Source: JAJEFO01 sp009843725
GTDB taxonomy: Bacteria; Pseudomonadota; Alphaproteobacteria; Rhodobacterales; Rhodobacteraceae
NCBI GenBank assembly: GCA_965243215.1
Contig: CBDEUJ010000004.1
Location: 1,364,001 to 1,428,000 of the forward strand
Reading direction: 5' to 3'
DNA: 64,000 nt
Shown: positions 53,856 to 62,092 of the stretch, piece by piece
Layout of the letters: each line of letters starts with the position of its first letter
How positions within the stretch are numbered: position 1 is the stretch's first letter
Translations under genes and position numbers: made by a program
The notes under the pieces: generated by a model
What the model saw: the letters and a program-made list of their open reading frames with translations, nothing else
Databases searched by the model: none
What the model was told of the DNA's origin: nothing

Positions 53856-55070
53856 CTACTGGATCCATGAAGGAGCGACGAGGTCGCCAACTTTCCTGTC
53901 GCCGACGACCAAGCGGACGCGTTCGCGGCTTTGCACCTGGAACAGCTGCGCAGGTTGAGTGTCCGGGCCGTTGTGGATGAAATTGCGTTCATTGAAGGCG
54001 AACGTGCCGACAAGACCATCGAATTTCATCTCGCGGATGGCATCAGCCACCGCGGCATGGTCGGAGGCATCGCCCACTTTCTCGACCGCTGCAGCCCACA
54101 AATGCACCATGTCATAGACCGCAGCGGCGATGCTCACCGGTGGTTCAGAACCGTATGCAGCCTTCCAGCGTTCAACAAAGGCGTTGCCCGCCTCGTTTTC
54201 CTGATGCGCATTCAGCGTGAATGACAGCAGGCCCTCAGCCTCGCCCTGGTTGACGACGTCGTCCAGGCCGGTGGTCGCTCCGATGTACCCAACGTTCAAG
54301 AGTGCCTTGCCTGCAGGGTTTTCCTTGTACTGCGACAGGAAAGTCGTGGCGACCGCGGGTTCGAGCGCCTCCAGATGAATCAGTGACGGTTCGGCCGCAC
54401 GGATTTGCGAATGGATGCCAGTCCATTCCACGGTGTCATACGGAACTTCCTGCACATACACCACGTCCCAACCCGCGGCTTCAGCCGCTTCAGCCATGGA
54501 CCTGGCATTGTTGATGTCCCATTCGAAGTCGCCATGCACGATGGCAAGGCGCTTCGTTTCAAATGCGTGCCCGGTCTTCAAGATCATGTCGAACTGGGCC
54601 TTGCCATAGTTCAGATCGATGTCCGAGGCGTTGAAGATCGCGTTGCAGCGCATGCGTTCCGCCAGGTCGATCACGCTGGCCACCGCGTCGTTGTGGATAT
54701 AGGGGATGCCATAGGGGCAAAATGCAGGGATGTCCGGCCCCATGCCGCCGTACCCGTTGATAAGTGCGCTTACACCGCCACGGTCGATCAGGTTGGCGGC
54801 GGCGGCGGCCAACTTGTCAGGCGTCAGGTCTCCGATATCAAAGGTCACGACCTTGACTTCGTTTCCCAAAAGGCCGCCCCCTGCGTTGATCTCGCTTGTG
54901 GCGAGGTTGATCGCTTGCCGCATGGTCTCGCCATCGGCGGCAAAGTAGCCTGTCAGCGGGATGGGTGCGCCAAGTGAAATCGTGTCGGAAACCGCAGTAC
55001 TGGCCATCGCTGTCATCGCGCACGCCAGCAGACCTGACTTGATCACGTTGTTCGAGTGCGTGAAAGACAT
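53856..55070 (-). CDS. HAAT-family ABC transporter substrate-binding protein
   Basis: A 404-residue periplasmic binding protein. Signal peptide VIKSGLLACAMTAMASTAVS, then ISLGAPIPLTGYFAADGETM. Other segments include NLIDRGGVSALINGYGGMGP, PYIHNDAVASVIDLAERMRC and FAFNERNFIHNGPDTQPAQL. GGGAGG precedes the ATG at 55070, chosen over 55085 whose codons are the ribosome-binding site itself. It heads a minus-strand operon with LivG, LivF, LivH and LivM types. Ligand unknown. Confidence 0.92.
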   Translation of the reverse strand: MSFTHSNNVIKSGLLACAMTAMASTAVSDTISLGAPIPLTGYFAADGETMRQAINLATSEINAGGGLLGNEVKVVTFDIGDLTPDKLAAAAANLIDRGGVSALINGYGGMGPDIPAFCPYGIPYIHNDAVASVIDLAERMRCNAIFNASDIDLNYGKAQFDMILKTGHAFETKRLAIVHGDFEWDINNARSMAEAAEAAGWDVVYVQEVPYDTVEWTGIHSQIRAAEPSLIHLEALEPAVATTFLSQYKENPAGKALLNVGYIGATTGLDDVVNQGEAEGLLSFTLNAHQENEAGNAFVERWKAAYGSEPPVSIAAAVYDMVHLWAAAVEKVGDASDHAAVADAIREMKFDGLVGTFAFNERNFIHNGPDTQPAQLFQVQSRERVRLVVGDRKVGDLVAPSWIQ

Positions 55071-55170
55071 GAAATTTCCTCCCATTCGGAACTTGATCTG
55101 GTTCTTGCGCTGTCACGGCGAATTGAAAGAAAACCGTTCCCGCTGCCCGAAACCGTCAGAGCCAGGTTCA

Positions 55171-55195
55171 TCCAGGGTTGGAATCCTGGACCCTG
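55171..55195. promoter_or_regulatory. Nested palindromes in the divergent region of operon three
   Basis: TCCAGG-N8-CCTGGA (55171-55190) and CAGGGT-N11-ACCCTG (55173-55195) overlap in the 313-base region between the binding-protein gene and the divergent SnoaL-like gene. A bidirectional operator is plausible; no regulator gene is adjacent. The rest of 55071-55383 shows nothing else. Confidence 0.5.
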
Positions 55196-55383
55196 CGCAA
55201 TTGCCGTGTCGAGCGCATCCCGATTCCAAACCTGCAACCATGCTGAAGCGCCATGGACCAACTTAGCGATGAATCATTTCGAAAGTGCCTGAATTCTTCT
55301 CAGCCCGGACCTGAGGTTTCATCGCGTGACAAGATGTGGTTCGGACTGCGACGTTGGCTGGCGCAGTCGAACTGGAGACCTAA

Positions 55384-55845
55384 ATGACCGAGCAGGAACG
55401 CAACAAGCAGACCGTCGCCGATATCTACGCCACGTGCTGGAACAAGGGGGACATGAATCGTATCGACGAGATCTTTAGCGACGAATTGAGACACGACCAG
55501 TTCCTGGACGGTTGGCCGAACGGTCGCGAGGGCTTCAAGATGCTCGTGCGCTTCTGGCGCGAGGCATTCCCGGACATTCACGAAGACGCCATCGAGTTGG
55601 TGGCTGAGCGCAATACGGTCATGTCCCGATTCCGCCTCCGCGGGACTCATAAAGGCCAGTTCTACGGCGTTCCGGGAACCGACCGGAAGGTCGACATCTA
55701 CGGTGCCGAGTGGTTCAAGTTCGATGATGGGGGCAAGGTGACCGACTACCTGTACCACGAAGACACGTTAGGTCTTTTCTTCCAGTTGGGTGTGATGCCC
55801 TTGCCGCATCTTGCCATTGCCGGCGTGGACGGGGCCGAAAAGTGA
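55384..55845 (+). CDS. SnoaL-like (ester cyclase type) protein
   Basis: A 153-residue cystatin-like alpha+beta-barrel protein with TVADIYATCWNKGDMNRIDE, DGWPNGREGFKMLVRFWREA, FPDIHEDAIELVAERNTV, RGTHKGQFYGVPGTDRKV and a C-terminal DYLYHEDTLGLFFQLGVMP. SnoaL-like proteins act as small hydrolases, isomerases or cyclases. It starts a plus-strand group followed by a VOC relic and an SDR, which suggests a small catabolic pathway tied to the divergent importer. Confidence 0.83.
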   Translation: MTEQERNKQTVADIYATCWNKGDMNRIDEIFSDELRHDQFLDGWPNGREGFKMLVRFWREAFPDIHEDAIELVAERNTVMSRFRLRGTHKGQFYGVPGTDRKVDIYGAEWFKFDDGGKVTDYLYHEDTLGLFFQLGVMPLPHLAIAGVDGAEK

Positions 55846-55856
55846 GGCATTGACCC

Positions 55857-56398
55857 ATGGAGTTGCCGGCTCTGCAAACAGTGCTGAACGGAAAGACATT
55901 GTCGAATGCCATTACTGGCAATGTCGTGGAACATCGTGTCGTCATTGCCGATCGCGTCAAGATGACGGAGGGGCTTGCCCCTCCAGGCATTGGCCCGTGG
56001 GCGGCCTGCACCTCTTCGCCGGAAACCGTGACGAATCCCGGGACTTTGCGCTCAAGGCCTGTCTTGCGAAATCCGACAAGATGACTTGGGAACTCATGCA
56101 ACGACTCTCGGGGCCATCAATCTCTCGGGAGTTCCTCGATGGCCGGAGGACCGGGCTCCACAACGTCGCGCATGACCGTAACGGCATGCCAATGGCGCAA
56201 CGTGTCGATGCGCTTGTCGCTCGCCGGTTCCGCATGGTTCCCTCCGGCAAGTGGCAGGGCTGCAATGAATTCGCGTTCTTCGAAACCGAAGATGCTGCCG
56301 GCGCAGCTTTCAAGACCCGTTGCTTCCCCGAAGACCGAATTTGTCCCGAGTCCGAAAGCTGGTTCCCTGCTTCGCCGGCAGGCAGGGCAGCTGGATAG
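55857..56398 (+). pseudogene. VOC-family (glyoxalase-like) protein, frameshifted
   Basis: The first part (frame of ATG 55857) ends with GIGPWAACTSSPETVTNPGT, resembling the N-terminal VOC module (GIGPW...). The second part is read in another frame: DFALKACLAKSDKMTWELMQ, GPSISREFLDGRRTGLHNVA and NEFAFFETEDAAGAAF with PESESWFPA, a clear C-terminal VOC module with its metal-type histidine and glutamates. A frameshift between about 55990 and 56045 separates them, so the gene is dead unless the sequence has an error. It would have belonged to the SnoaL/SDR group. Confidence 0.7.
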
Positions 56399-56466
56399 CG
56401 GACATTCGCCGAACTCGCGCATTGCCTGTCTTGCGCCCGTGCTTTCCCTCATCCGGAGTTCCCGAA

Positions 56467-57252
56467 ATGCAAAAGATCCAAGGTCTTGATTTCAAAGGAC
56501 AAACTGTCATGGTAACCGGTGCCAGCCGTGGCATCGGCTACGGTGTCGCTCGCGCCTTTTCCCTGCATGGCGCAACAGTTCACATCCTGGCGCGGGGTGA
56601 CGAAATCCACGATGTCGCCGGCAAGCTGGCTGAGGAGTCCGGTCGGGCTGTCACCGGCTGGTCATGTGACATTACCGATGGCACCCGAGTGCGAGAGGTG
56701 TTCTCGCAGCTTCCCGCAATTGACGTTTTCGTCGCCAATGCGGGTCTTGAAGCGGTCACCCCGATCACCGACGAGAGCAGCGAAGCGGAAACCCTGTTCC
56801 GCCGGGTCATCGACATCAACGTGATAGGCACCTACTTGACCACCCGGGCCGCCGTGCCACTGATGCGAAGCGGCGGTCGGATTCTCATTTCCTCTTCGAT
56901 CTGGGGAACAACAGCAGAACCGGCACTGGGCGCCTATATTGCATCCAAGCATGCCAATATCGGTTTCATGCGCGTTCTTGCGAAGGAACTGGGGCCACGC
57001 GGCATTCGTGTCAATGCCGTCTGCCCTGGCTGGATCATGACCGGGCCGGCACTCGAAACACTCAAGAAAATGGCACGTGACCGTGGCGTGGCCGAATCCG
57101 TCGTTGCCGAGGAGATAAGTGCCAGCCAGTCCCTGCCGGGCCTTCAATCGATCGAAGACGTGGCGGTCAGCTACCTCTGCCTCGCATCCCCGCTGGCGGC
57201 CAACATAACCGGCCAGAAACTCAACGTCGACCGAGGTGCAGTACAAGGATAG
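56467..57252 (+). CDS. Short-chain dehydrogenase/reductase
   Basis: A 261-residue SDR. It has the cofactor motif TGASRGIGYG (about 17-26), NAG (91-93), catalytic Ser144, Tyr157 and Lys161 (ISSSIWG, YIASK), and PG after the active site (NAVCPGWIMTGPA). The C-terminus ends with ITGQKLNVDRGA, the usual SDR tail. The ATG at 56467 gives the normal length. Probably oxidises or reduces a hydroxy/oxo group of the compound handled by this gene group. It is the only intact gene between two relics. Confidence 0.92.
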   Translation: MQKIQGLDFKGQTVMVTGASRGIGYGVARAFSLHGATVHILARGDEIHDVAGKLAEESGRAVTGWSCDITDGTRVREVFSQLPAIDVFVANAGLEAVTPITDESSEAETLFRRVIDINVIGTYLTTRAAVPLMRSGGRILISSSIWGTTAEPALGAYIASKHANIGFMRVLAKELGPRGIRVNAVCPGWIMTGPALETLKKMARDRGVAESVVAEEISASQSLPGLQSIEDVAVSYLCLASPLAANITGQKLNVDRGAVQG

Positions 57253-57309
57253 TAGAGACAGGCAATTGCCCGGCCTGATGGCACCGGCCGGAGCCTCGGC
57301 ATCGCCATT

Positions 57310-57866
57310 TCTCCCAATTGCATTCCCGCACCGGGCCGAACCTATGTGATCCCGGCACGCTGCGGCATGGCGGTGCGGATGACAACCGGTGACGTACCGA
57401 CCGTGATCAATCCTGTCGGTTTCCAGATCTGCGGCCATTGGGTCATCAAAGCCGCAGATCTGAACGAATGCAGTTCGACGGAGCATCTGCACGCTGCACT
57501 TCTGTCGATCGCTCCCAAGATGGGCAATGGTATCGCGTCGAACCTGCGCCGAACGATGATGACGATCACGGTCGACACCTCACCGAGGGTACAATGACAC
57601 AGTGTTCGCCGGCTGTGATCACGCCCGCCATCGACGCTTGGCTGTGCCGAATGCCATGACAGTTGTGCCGGCAATTCACGCTAGGCCCTGATTGCCATCG
57701 GGATGCGCGCGCGCCCGATTCCCGCGCCGTTCAATCCGCGGATGAACATGCCCGTCCGGTTCAATGCTACCACCAGTTTCGAGCCGCCGGCGTCGAGTCC
57801 GGGGATTACATGTCCTTCCGGACCGAATTGGATGTCATCGCAGTCATGACCGGCTGCCCACGGCAT
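57310..57866 (+). pseudogene. DUF1989-family gene relic with several frameshifts
   Basis: Pieces in successive frames reconstruct a DUF1989 protein: TYVIPARCGMAVRMTTGDV, INPVGFQICGHWVIKAADLN, ASNLRRTMMTITVDTSP, then GTHDTVFAGCDHARHRRLAV, then IGMRARPIPAPFNPRMNMPV, and finally ESGDYMSFRTELDVIAVMTG with CPRHV. At least three frame changes are required. It ends exactly at an IS1634-type fragment. It is a distant relative of the intact gene at 22439-23182. Confidence 0.72.
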
Positions 57867-58215
57867 GTCACGTCCGGGCGAACGTATTCCTGTGCATGCT
57901 TGCGTACCGCGTGGAATGGCACATGCGCCGGCGCCGCGCGCCGCGCCAGTTCGAGGACGCCGGCCGCGAGGGCGCCCGGGCGCAACGGAACTCCCCGGTG
58001 GAGCCGGCAACGGGCTCGGAGCGCGCGATGGCCAAGGCGGCGGACAAGAGGACCCCGGACGGGCTGCCGGCACACGGCTTCACGACGCTTCTGGCCAGCC
58101 TCGCCACGCTGACGCTCAACGGGGCGGCGGTTCCGGCCGGACCCGACCACGGCTCTCCGGTGCTCGCACAGCCAACGGAGCTGCAGGGCCGGGCCCTTGA
58201 CCGGCTGGAGATCGA
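57867..58215 (+). pseudogene. IS1634-type transposase C-terminal fragment
   Basis: HVRANVFLCMLAYRVEWHMR followed by PDGLPAHGFTTLLASLATLT and QPTELQGRALDRLEIDPA is the C-terminal end of an IS1634-like transposase. It is joined at its 5' side to the DUF1989 relic and lies opposite in orientation to the fragment at 42427-42735. The following 58216-58446 shows no gene. Confidence 0.75.
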
Positions 58216-58446
58216 TCCCGCCACGTTCCTGCCGGGACAGGCCGGGACCGTTACATGTCGCCCGGATTCGACCATCGTCTTGATGACAAGGGGTTTCGCG
58301 AAAATCCGGAGATGAAGATCCGACGAAGAGTGTCTTCCTGAATCGCGAAGATGCCGTTGGAGGCACTTTGAACGAATCGACTGCGTTCCTGGCCGGTTGA
58401 ACGTCGCGGCATCGGAGGCGGCGATCGTTACGGACCTGTCCGGCAG

Positions 58447-59436
58447 TCAGCTTCGTCGGGTACGCAGGACGTCCAGCCCGGCCGCCACGATCAGGACGAG
58501 ACCTGTTGTCATCAAGCTCAGCTCGGTCGGAACATTCATCAGAATCAGCCCGTTCGCCAACATGCCGAGCAGCCAGACCCCCAGCACCACCCGTAGCACC
58601 GATCCCCTGCCGCCAGTGAAGGGAATGCCGCCCAGCAGCACTGCAGTGAGCACGCTGAGTTCCACCCCCACCCCCAGGGTCCCCGCCGGGGCCGAGTTGA
58701 TGCGTGATATGCTCATCAGCGCCGCCACCGCCACGAAGAATCCCGTCGTCGCATACAGCCCGATACCGATCGCCCTGACTCGCAATCCGACCAGAAAGGC
58801 CGCGCGCTGGTTCACGCCGAGGGCCACGATCTGAGGGCCGATGGGCAGCAAGGCCAGGACCGAGAATCCGATGGCAATCACCGCCAACATGATCCAGGTC
58901 AGGATCGGCAGGCCCAGTACCCGTTCATAGCCGATAATCAGGAATTCCTCGGGAAAGCCAAAAATCGGGTTCGGCGCCAGCCATTGCGCCAGTCCCCGGA
59001 TCAGCGTCAGAGTGCCCAGCGTCACGATGATCGGCGACATGCCGATGGACGATACCAGCACCCCGTTGATCAGCCCCACGATCGTGCCCACAGCCAAGGT
59101 CAGCAGCACCGCGCCGGCGATCCCAAGTGGCTCGAAACTGAGCCCTGCCACAACGCCGCACAACGCCAGGGTGGAACCTACCGACAGGTCGATCTTGCCC
59201 GCCATCAGCAAGAGCGCAAAGGGGATCGAGATCGTCATCAGGGCCGACACCTGGACCGAGATGGAAATCCAGTTGTTCGCGGTCATGAAGACTGGCACCT
59301 TGATGTAAAAGAAGAGCGCCAGCAGCGCGATGGCGATCGGCAGCGCAGCGGCCACCGCCAGTTCAAACCAGTCCCGGTCCAGTTTCCGTTCGGACGCGGA
59401 CAACGCAATGTCCCGCATCGTTCGTGTATCCGTCAT
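58447..59436 (-). CDS. Ribose-type ABC transporter permease (RbsC family)
   Basis: A 329-residue membrane protein with the family's FMTANNWISISVQVSALMTI, LLLMAGKIDLSVGSTLALCG, LINGVLVSSIGMSPIIVTLG and GGIPFTGGRGSVLRVVLGVW. It is last in the amidase-RbsB-RbsA-RbsC operon, 14 bases after the ATPase gene. The substrate may be a sugar-like or amide compound rather than ribose because an amidase leads the operon. Confidence 0.92.
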   Translation of the reverse strand: MTDTRTMRDIALSASERKLDRDWFELAVAAALPIAIALLALFFYIKVPVFMTANNWISISVQVSALMTISIPFALLLMAGKIDLSVGSTLALCGVVAGLSFEPLGIAGAVLLTLAVGTIVGLINGVLVSSIGMSPIIVTLGTLTLIRGLAQWLAPNPIFGFPEEFLIIGYERVLGLPILTWIMLAVIAIGFSVLALLPIGPQIVALGVNQRAAFLVGLRVRAIGIGLYATTGFFVAVAALMSISRINSAPAGTLGVGVELSVLTAVLLGGIPFTGGRGSVLRVVLGVWLLGMLANGLILMNVPTELSLMTTGLVLIVAAGLDVLRTRRS

Positions 59437-59450
59437 TGAATCACTTCCAT

Positions 59451-60977
59451 CTAGGCGGTGCCCCTCGGAATGTCCTGTCGCGTTCCGTGCTCGGCCTTGT
59501 GGGCCAGTTCGATCAGCAGACCCTCGTCATGAGGGTTGTCGATCAGCGCGACCTGCTGCCCCCGGCCCAGCACCAACACCTTGTCCGCCAGATGGCAGAT
59601 TTCGGTTGCGTCCGAGCTTGCGACGATGATCGCGGTCCCCGCGCGCTTCAAGTCGGCCAACGCCTCGTACAGTTCGTACCGCGAGCCGACATCGACTCCC
59701 TGTGTGGGTTCATCCAGCAGCAGCAACTGCAGCCCTGTACCTTCGATCAACCAGCGGCTCACCATGATCTTCTGCGCATTGCCGCCGCTGAATCGCTGGC
59801 CCTGCAAGCGCGGGTTCGGGGGCTGGATGTTGAGCCGTCGCGCCGCAAGTTTGAACTCGATCCGCTCGCGGCTGCGCTTGCGCAGTATCCGCGGCATAGG
59901 CGAGCGCCCCAAATGCGGAACAAGCAGGTTTTCCACCGCCGCAAGACTGGCGAACAGGCTCTGTTCCTTGCGGTCGCTGGCGACGAGCGCAATGCCTTGG
60001 GCCAGCGCCTCGCGCGGGGAGGCGAGGTCCCGTTCTGCCCCGTTGAGTGCAAGCGTCCCGCCTGATCGCGCGACCGCGCCCGACAGGCACTGCAGCAGCT
60101 CGGTGCGCCCCGCCCCCATCAGGCCATAGATTCCGAGCATCTCGCCTGCGTGCAACGCCACGTCGATTGGTCCCACGAAATCCGTGGTCAGCGCGTCCAG
60201 CCGCAGGACCTCCGGGCCATCGGTCCGAAACGGGACTTTCTCAAGTCCCGTCGCCAGCGCGTCAGGAGAAATCGCATCGGTCATGTCGGCGATGGAGACC
60301 TCATGCACCGGGCGGGTCCACAAGATGCGGCCATCGCGCAGAATCGTGACCTGATCGGCGATCTTGTGGACTTCATCCAGGAAATGGGTCACGTAGATCA
60401 CGCCGACCCCGTCACTGGACACCGCCTGACGGATTACGTCGTGCAGGGCCTTGGCCTCCTTGTCCGAAAGCGAGGCGGTCGGCTCATCCAGAATGAGGAA
60501 CTTGGGCTTCAGGCGCAGAGCGCGGGCAATCTCCACCACCTTGCGTTCGCCTACACCCAATGTGCCCAATTCGGCGCGCGGATCAATGTCGTCTACTCCC
60601 AATCGCTCCAGCAGGTCCCGCGCCCGGGCATTCTGGGCGCGGCGGTCCACCCGGCCGCCGCGTCTGACTTCGTGGCCGAGAAAGATGTTCTCGGCCACGC
60701 TCAGTCCTTCAAAGACCAGGTTTTGCTGATAGATTATCGCCACCCCCTGTTCCTGAACCTGACGGGGCCCGAGCCCCCACAGCGACGCGTCCCCGACAAG
60801 GATGTTGCCCGTGTCCGCGGCCTGGGCACCGCTCACACAGTTCAATAGGGTGGATTTCCCGGCTCCGTTTGCTCCAAGGAAGGCCAGCACCCGGCCTGCC
60901 TCCACCGCCAGATCAACTCCTTTGAGAACGGCAACCGGGCCGTAGGACTTGCGCAGATCTTTCACTTCAAGACGCAT
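59451..60977 (-). CDS. Ribose-type ABC transporter ATPase with two ATP-binding domains (RbsA family)
   Basis: A 508-residue double ATPase. First half: Walker A GANGAGKST, signature LGVGERKVVEIARAL, Walker B FLILDEPTASL. Second half: degenerate P-loop GLMGAGRTELLQCLSG, signature FSGGNAQKIMVSRWL and LLLDEPTQGVDVGS. This asymmetric arrangement is usual in RbsA/MglA. It lies between the binding-protein and permease genes with 29- and 14-base... spacing respectively. Confidence 0.93.
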   Translation of the reverse strand: MRLEVKDLRKSYGPVAVLKGVDLAVEAGRVLAFLGANGAGKSTLLNCVSGAQAADTGNILVGDASLWGLGPRQVQEQGVAIIYQQNLVFEGLSVAENIFLGHEVRRGGRVDRRAQNARARDLLERLGVDDIDPRAELGTLGVGERKVVEIARALRLKPKFLILDEPTASLSDKEAKALHDVIRQAVSSDGVGVIYVTHFLDEVHKIADQVTILRDGRILWTRPVHEVSIADMTDAISPDALATGLEKVPFRTDGPEVLRLDALTTDFVGPIDVALHAGEMLGIYGLMGAGRTELLQCLSGAVARSGGTLALNGAERDLASPREALAQGIALVASDRKEQSLFASLAAVENLLVPHLGRSPMPRILRKRSRERIEFKLAARRLNIQPPNPRLQGQRFSGGNAQKIMVSRWLIEGTGLQLLLLDEPTQGVDVGSRYELYEALADLKRAGTAIIVASSDATEICHLADKVLVLGRGQQVALIDNPHDEGLLIELAHKAEHGTRQDIPRGTA

Positions 60978-61006
60978 GGTCTACCGCCTTGCCCGGGGCG
61001 CTGGCC

Positions 61007-62011
61007 TCAGTCGGCGTAGTTTTCCAGCAACTTGTCCAACAGCGCCTGGTCGGCCTTGTTGGCCAGAACGGTCGGCGTATAGGCAGAGCTCGGCTCGATC
61101 CCACGCACGGCGTTCAGCGCCAGATCGACAATGTTTGCGCCCAGTTCGTTGATCAGGATTGCTGCGGAGGCGCGGTAAGCACCGCCGTCATTCACGGCAG
61201 ACAGCCCTTCGAGCGAGCCGTCCTGACCGCCCACGAACATCTTGCTCGCATCAGCGCCGGCCAGCCGAATCGCGTGCAGCGCGCCCACGGCTGCGTCGTC
61301 CGCCATGCCGATGATGATGTCGAGATCGGGGTACTGCTGCAGGACGGTCTCCGCCACCCGCAGTCCGTTGGTCTGGTCGGCGGCATCCTGTTCAGCCACC
61401 ACATCGATCCCGTTTTCGGCAAATATGCGAGTGACTTCGGTCCAGCGCGGGCTAAGCGACGGCAACGGGGTCAGCGTGGTGACCAGTGCCTTGGCATCTC
61501 TCACGTCGTTGGCCTTGACCCAGTCGACAGCAGCCTGCGCCACGATCTGGCCCGATTGGGCGTGATCAAAGCCCACAAACCCGTCCGAGCCGTCCATCTT
61601 GCCCAGATAGGTCAGCCACTTGATGCTCTGGGCCTGGGCCTGCCGCTGCAGCGGCTGCAGCGCCGTGGGTTCGATCGGCAGCACGACGATGGCGTCCACA
61701 CCTAGCGTGATCCACCCTTGGATCGCGTTGATCTGCTGCTCAAGGTTGTTGGCTTGCGTATTGTCATGCAGCACTGTCACGCAACCCAGATCGGCGGCGC
61801 GCTCGTTGGCGAACCGACGAACCTGCTTGACGATGGCGACCTCGGACACCGAATGGCTGTAGGCGACTTGATAGCTCTTGCCGCCTTCGCAGGCATTGGC
61901 TGCAGCATTGCGGACCTGTTCAATGGTGACGTCCTTGATGTCAGCAGCACTTGCCGCGCCACCCGCAGCAAGGCCCATGGCAAAGGCAATCGATTTGGCG
62001 ATCTGATTCAT
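61007..62011 (-). CDS. Ribose-type periplasmic substrate-binding protein (RbsB/Peripla_BP_4 family)
   Basis: A 334-residue protein with signal peptide IAKSIAFAMGLAAGGAASAA and a sugar-binding-type fold: VAYSHSVSEVAIVKQVRRFA, VDAIVVLPIEPTALQPLQRQ, LDIIIGMADDAAVGALHAIR and a C-terminal ANKADQALLDKLLENYAD. GAGG stands 7-10 bases before the ATG. Encoded 81 bases downstream of the amidase gene on the same strand. Ligand unknown. Confidence 0.91.
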   Translation of the reverse strand: MNQIAKSIAFAMGLAAGGAASAADIKDVTIEQVRNAAANACEGGKSYQVAYSHSVSEVAIVKQVRRFANERAADLGCVTVLHDNTQANNLEQQINAIQGWITLGVDAIVVLPIEPTALQPLQRQAQAQSIKWLTYLGKMDGSDGFVGFDHAQSGQIVAQAAVDWVKANDVRDAKALVTTLTPLPSLSPRWTEVTRIFAENGIDVVAEQDAADQTNGLRVAETVLQQYPDLDIIIGMADDAAVGALHAIRLAGADASKMFVGGQDGSLEGLSAVNDGGAYRASAAILINELGANIVDLALNAVRGIEPSSAYTPTVLANKADQALLDKLLENYAD

Positions 62012-62092
62012 GATAAGTCCTCGTTGTTCTGTTGGAGGAAGTCCGCGATTGTCACGGTTGAGGAGCTCGGATCCTCCGAAGATCGTGGAAGT

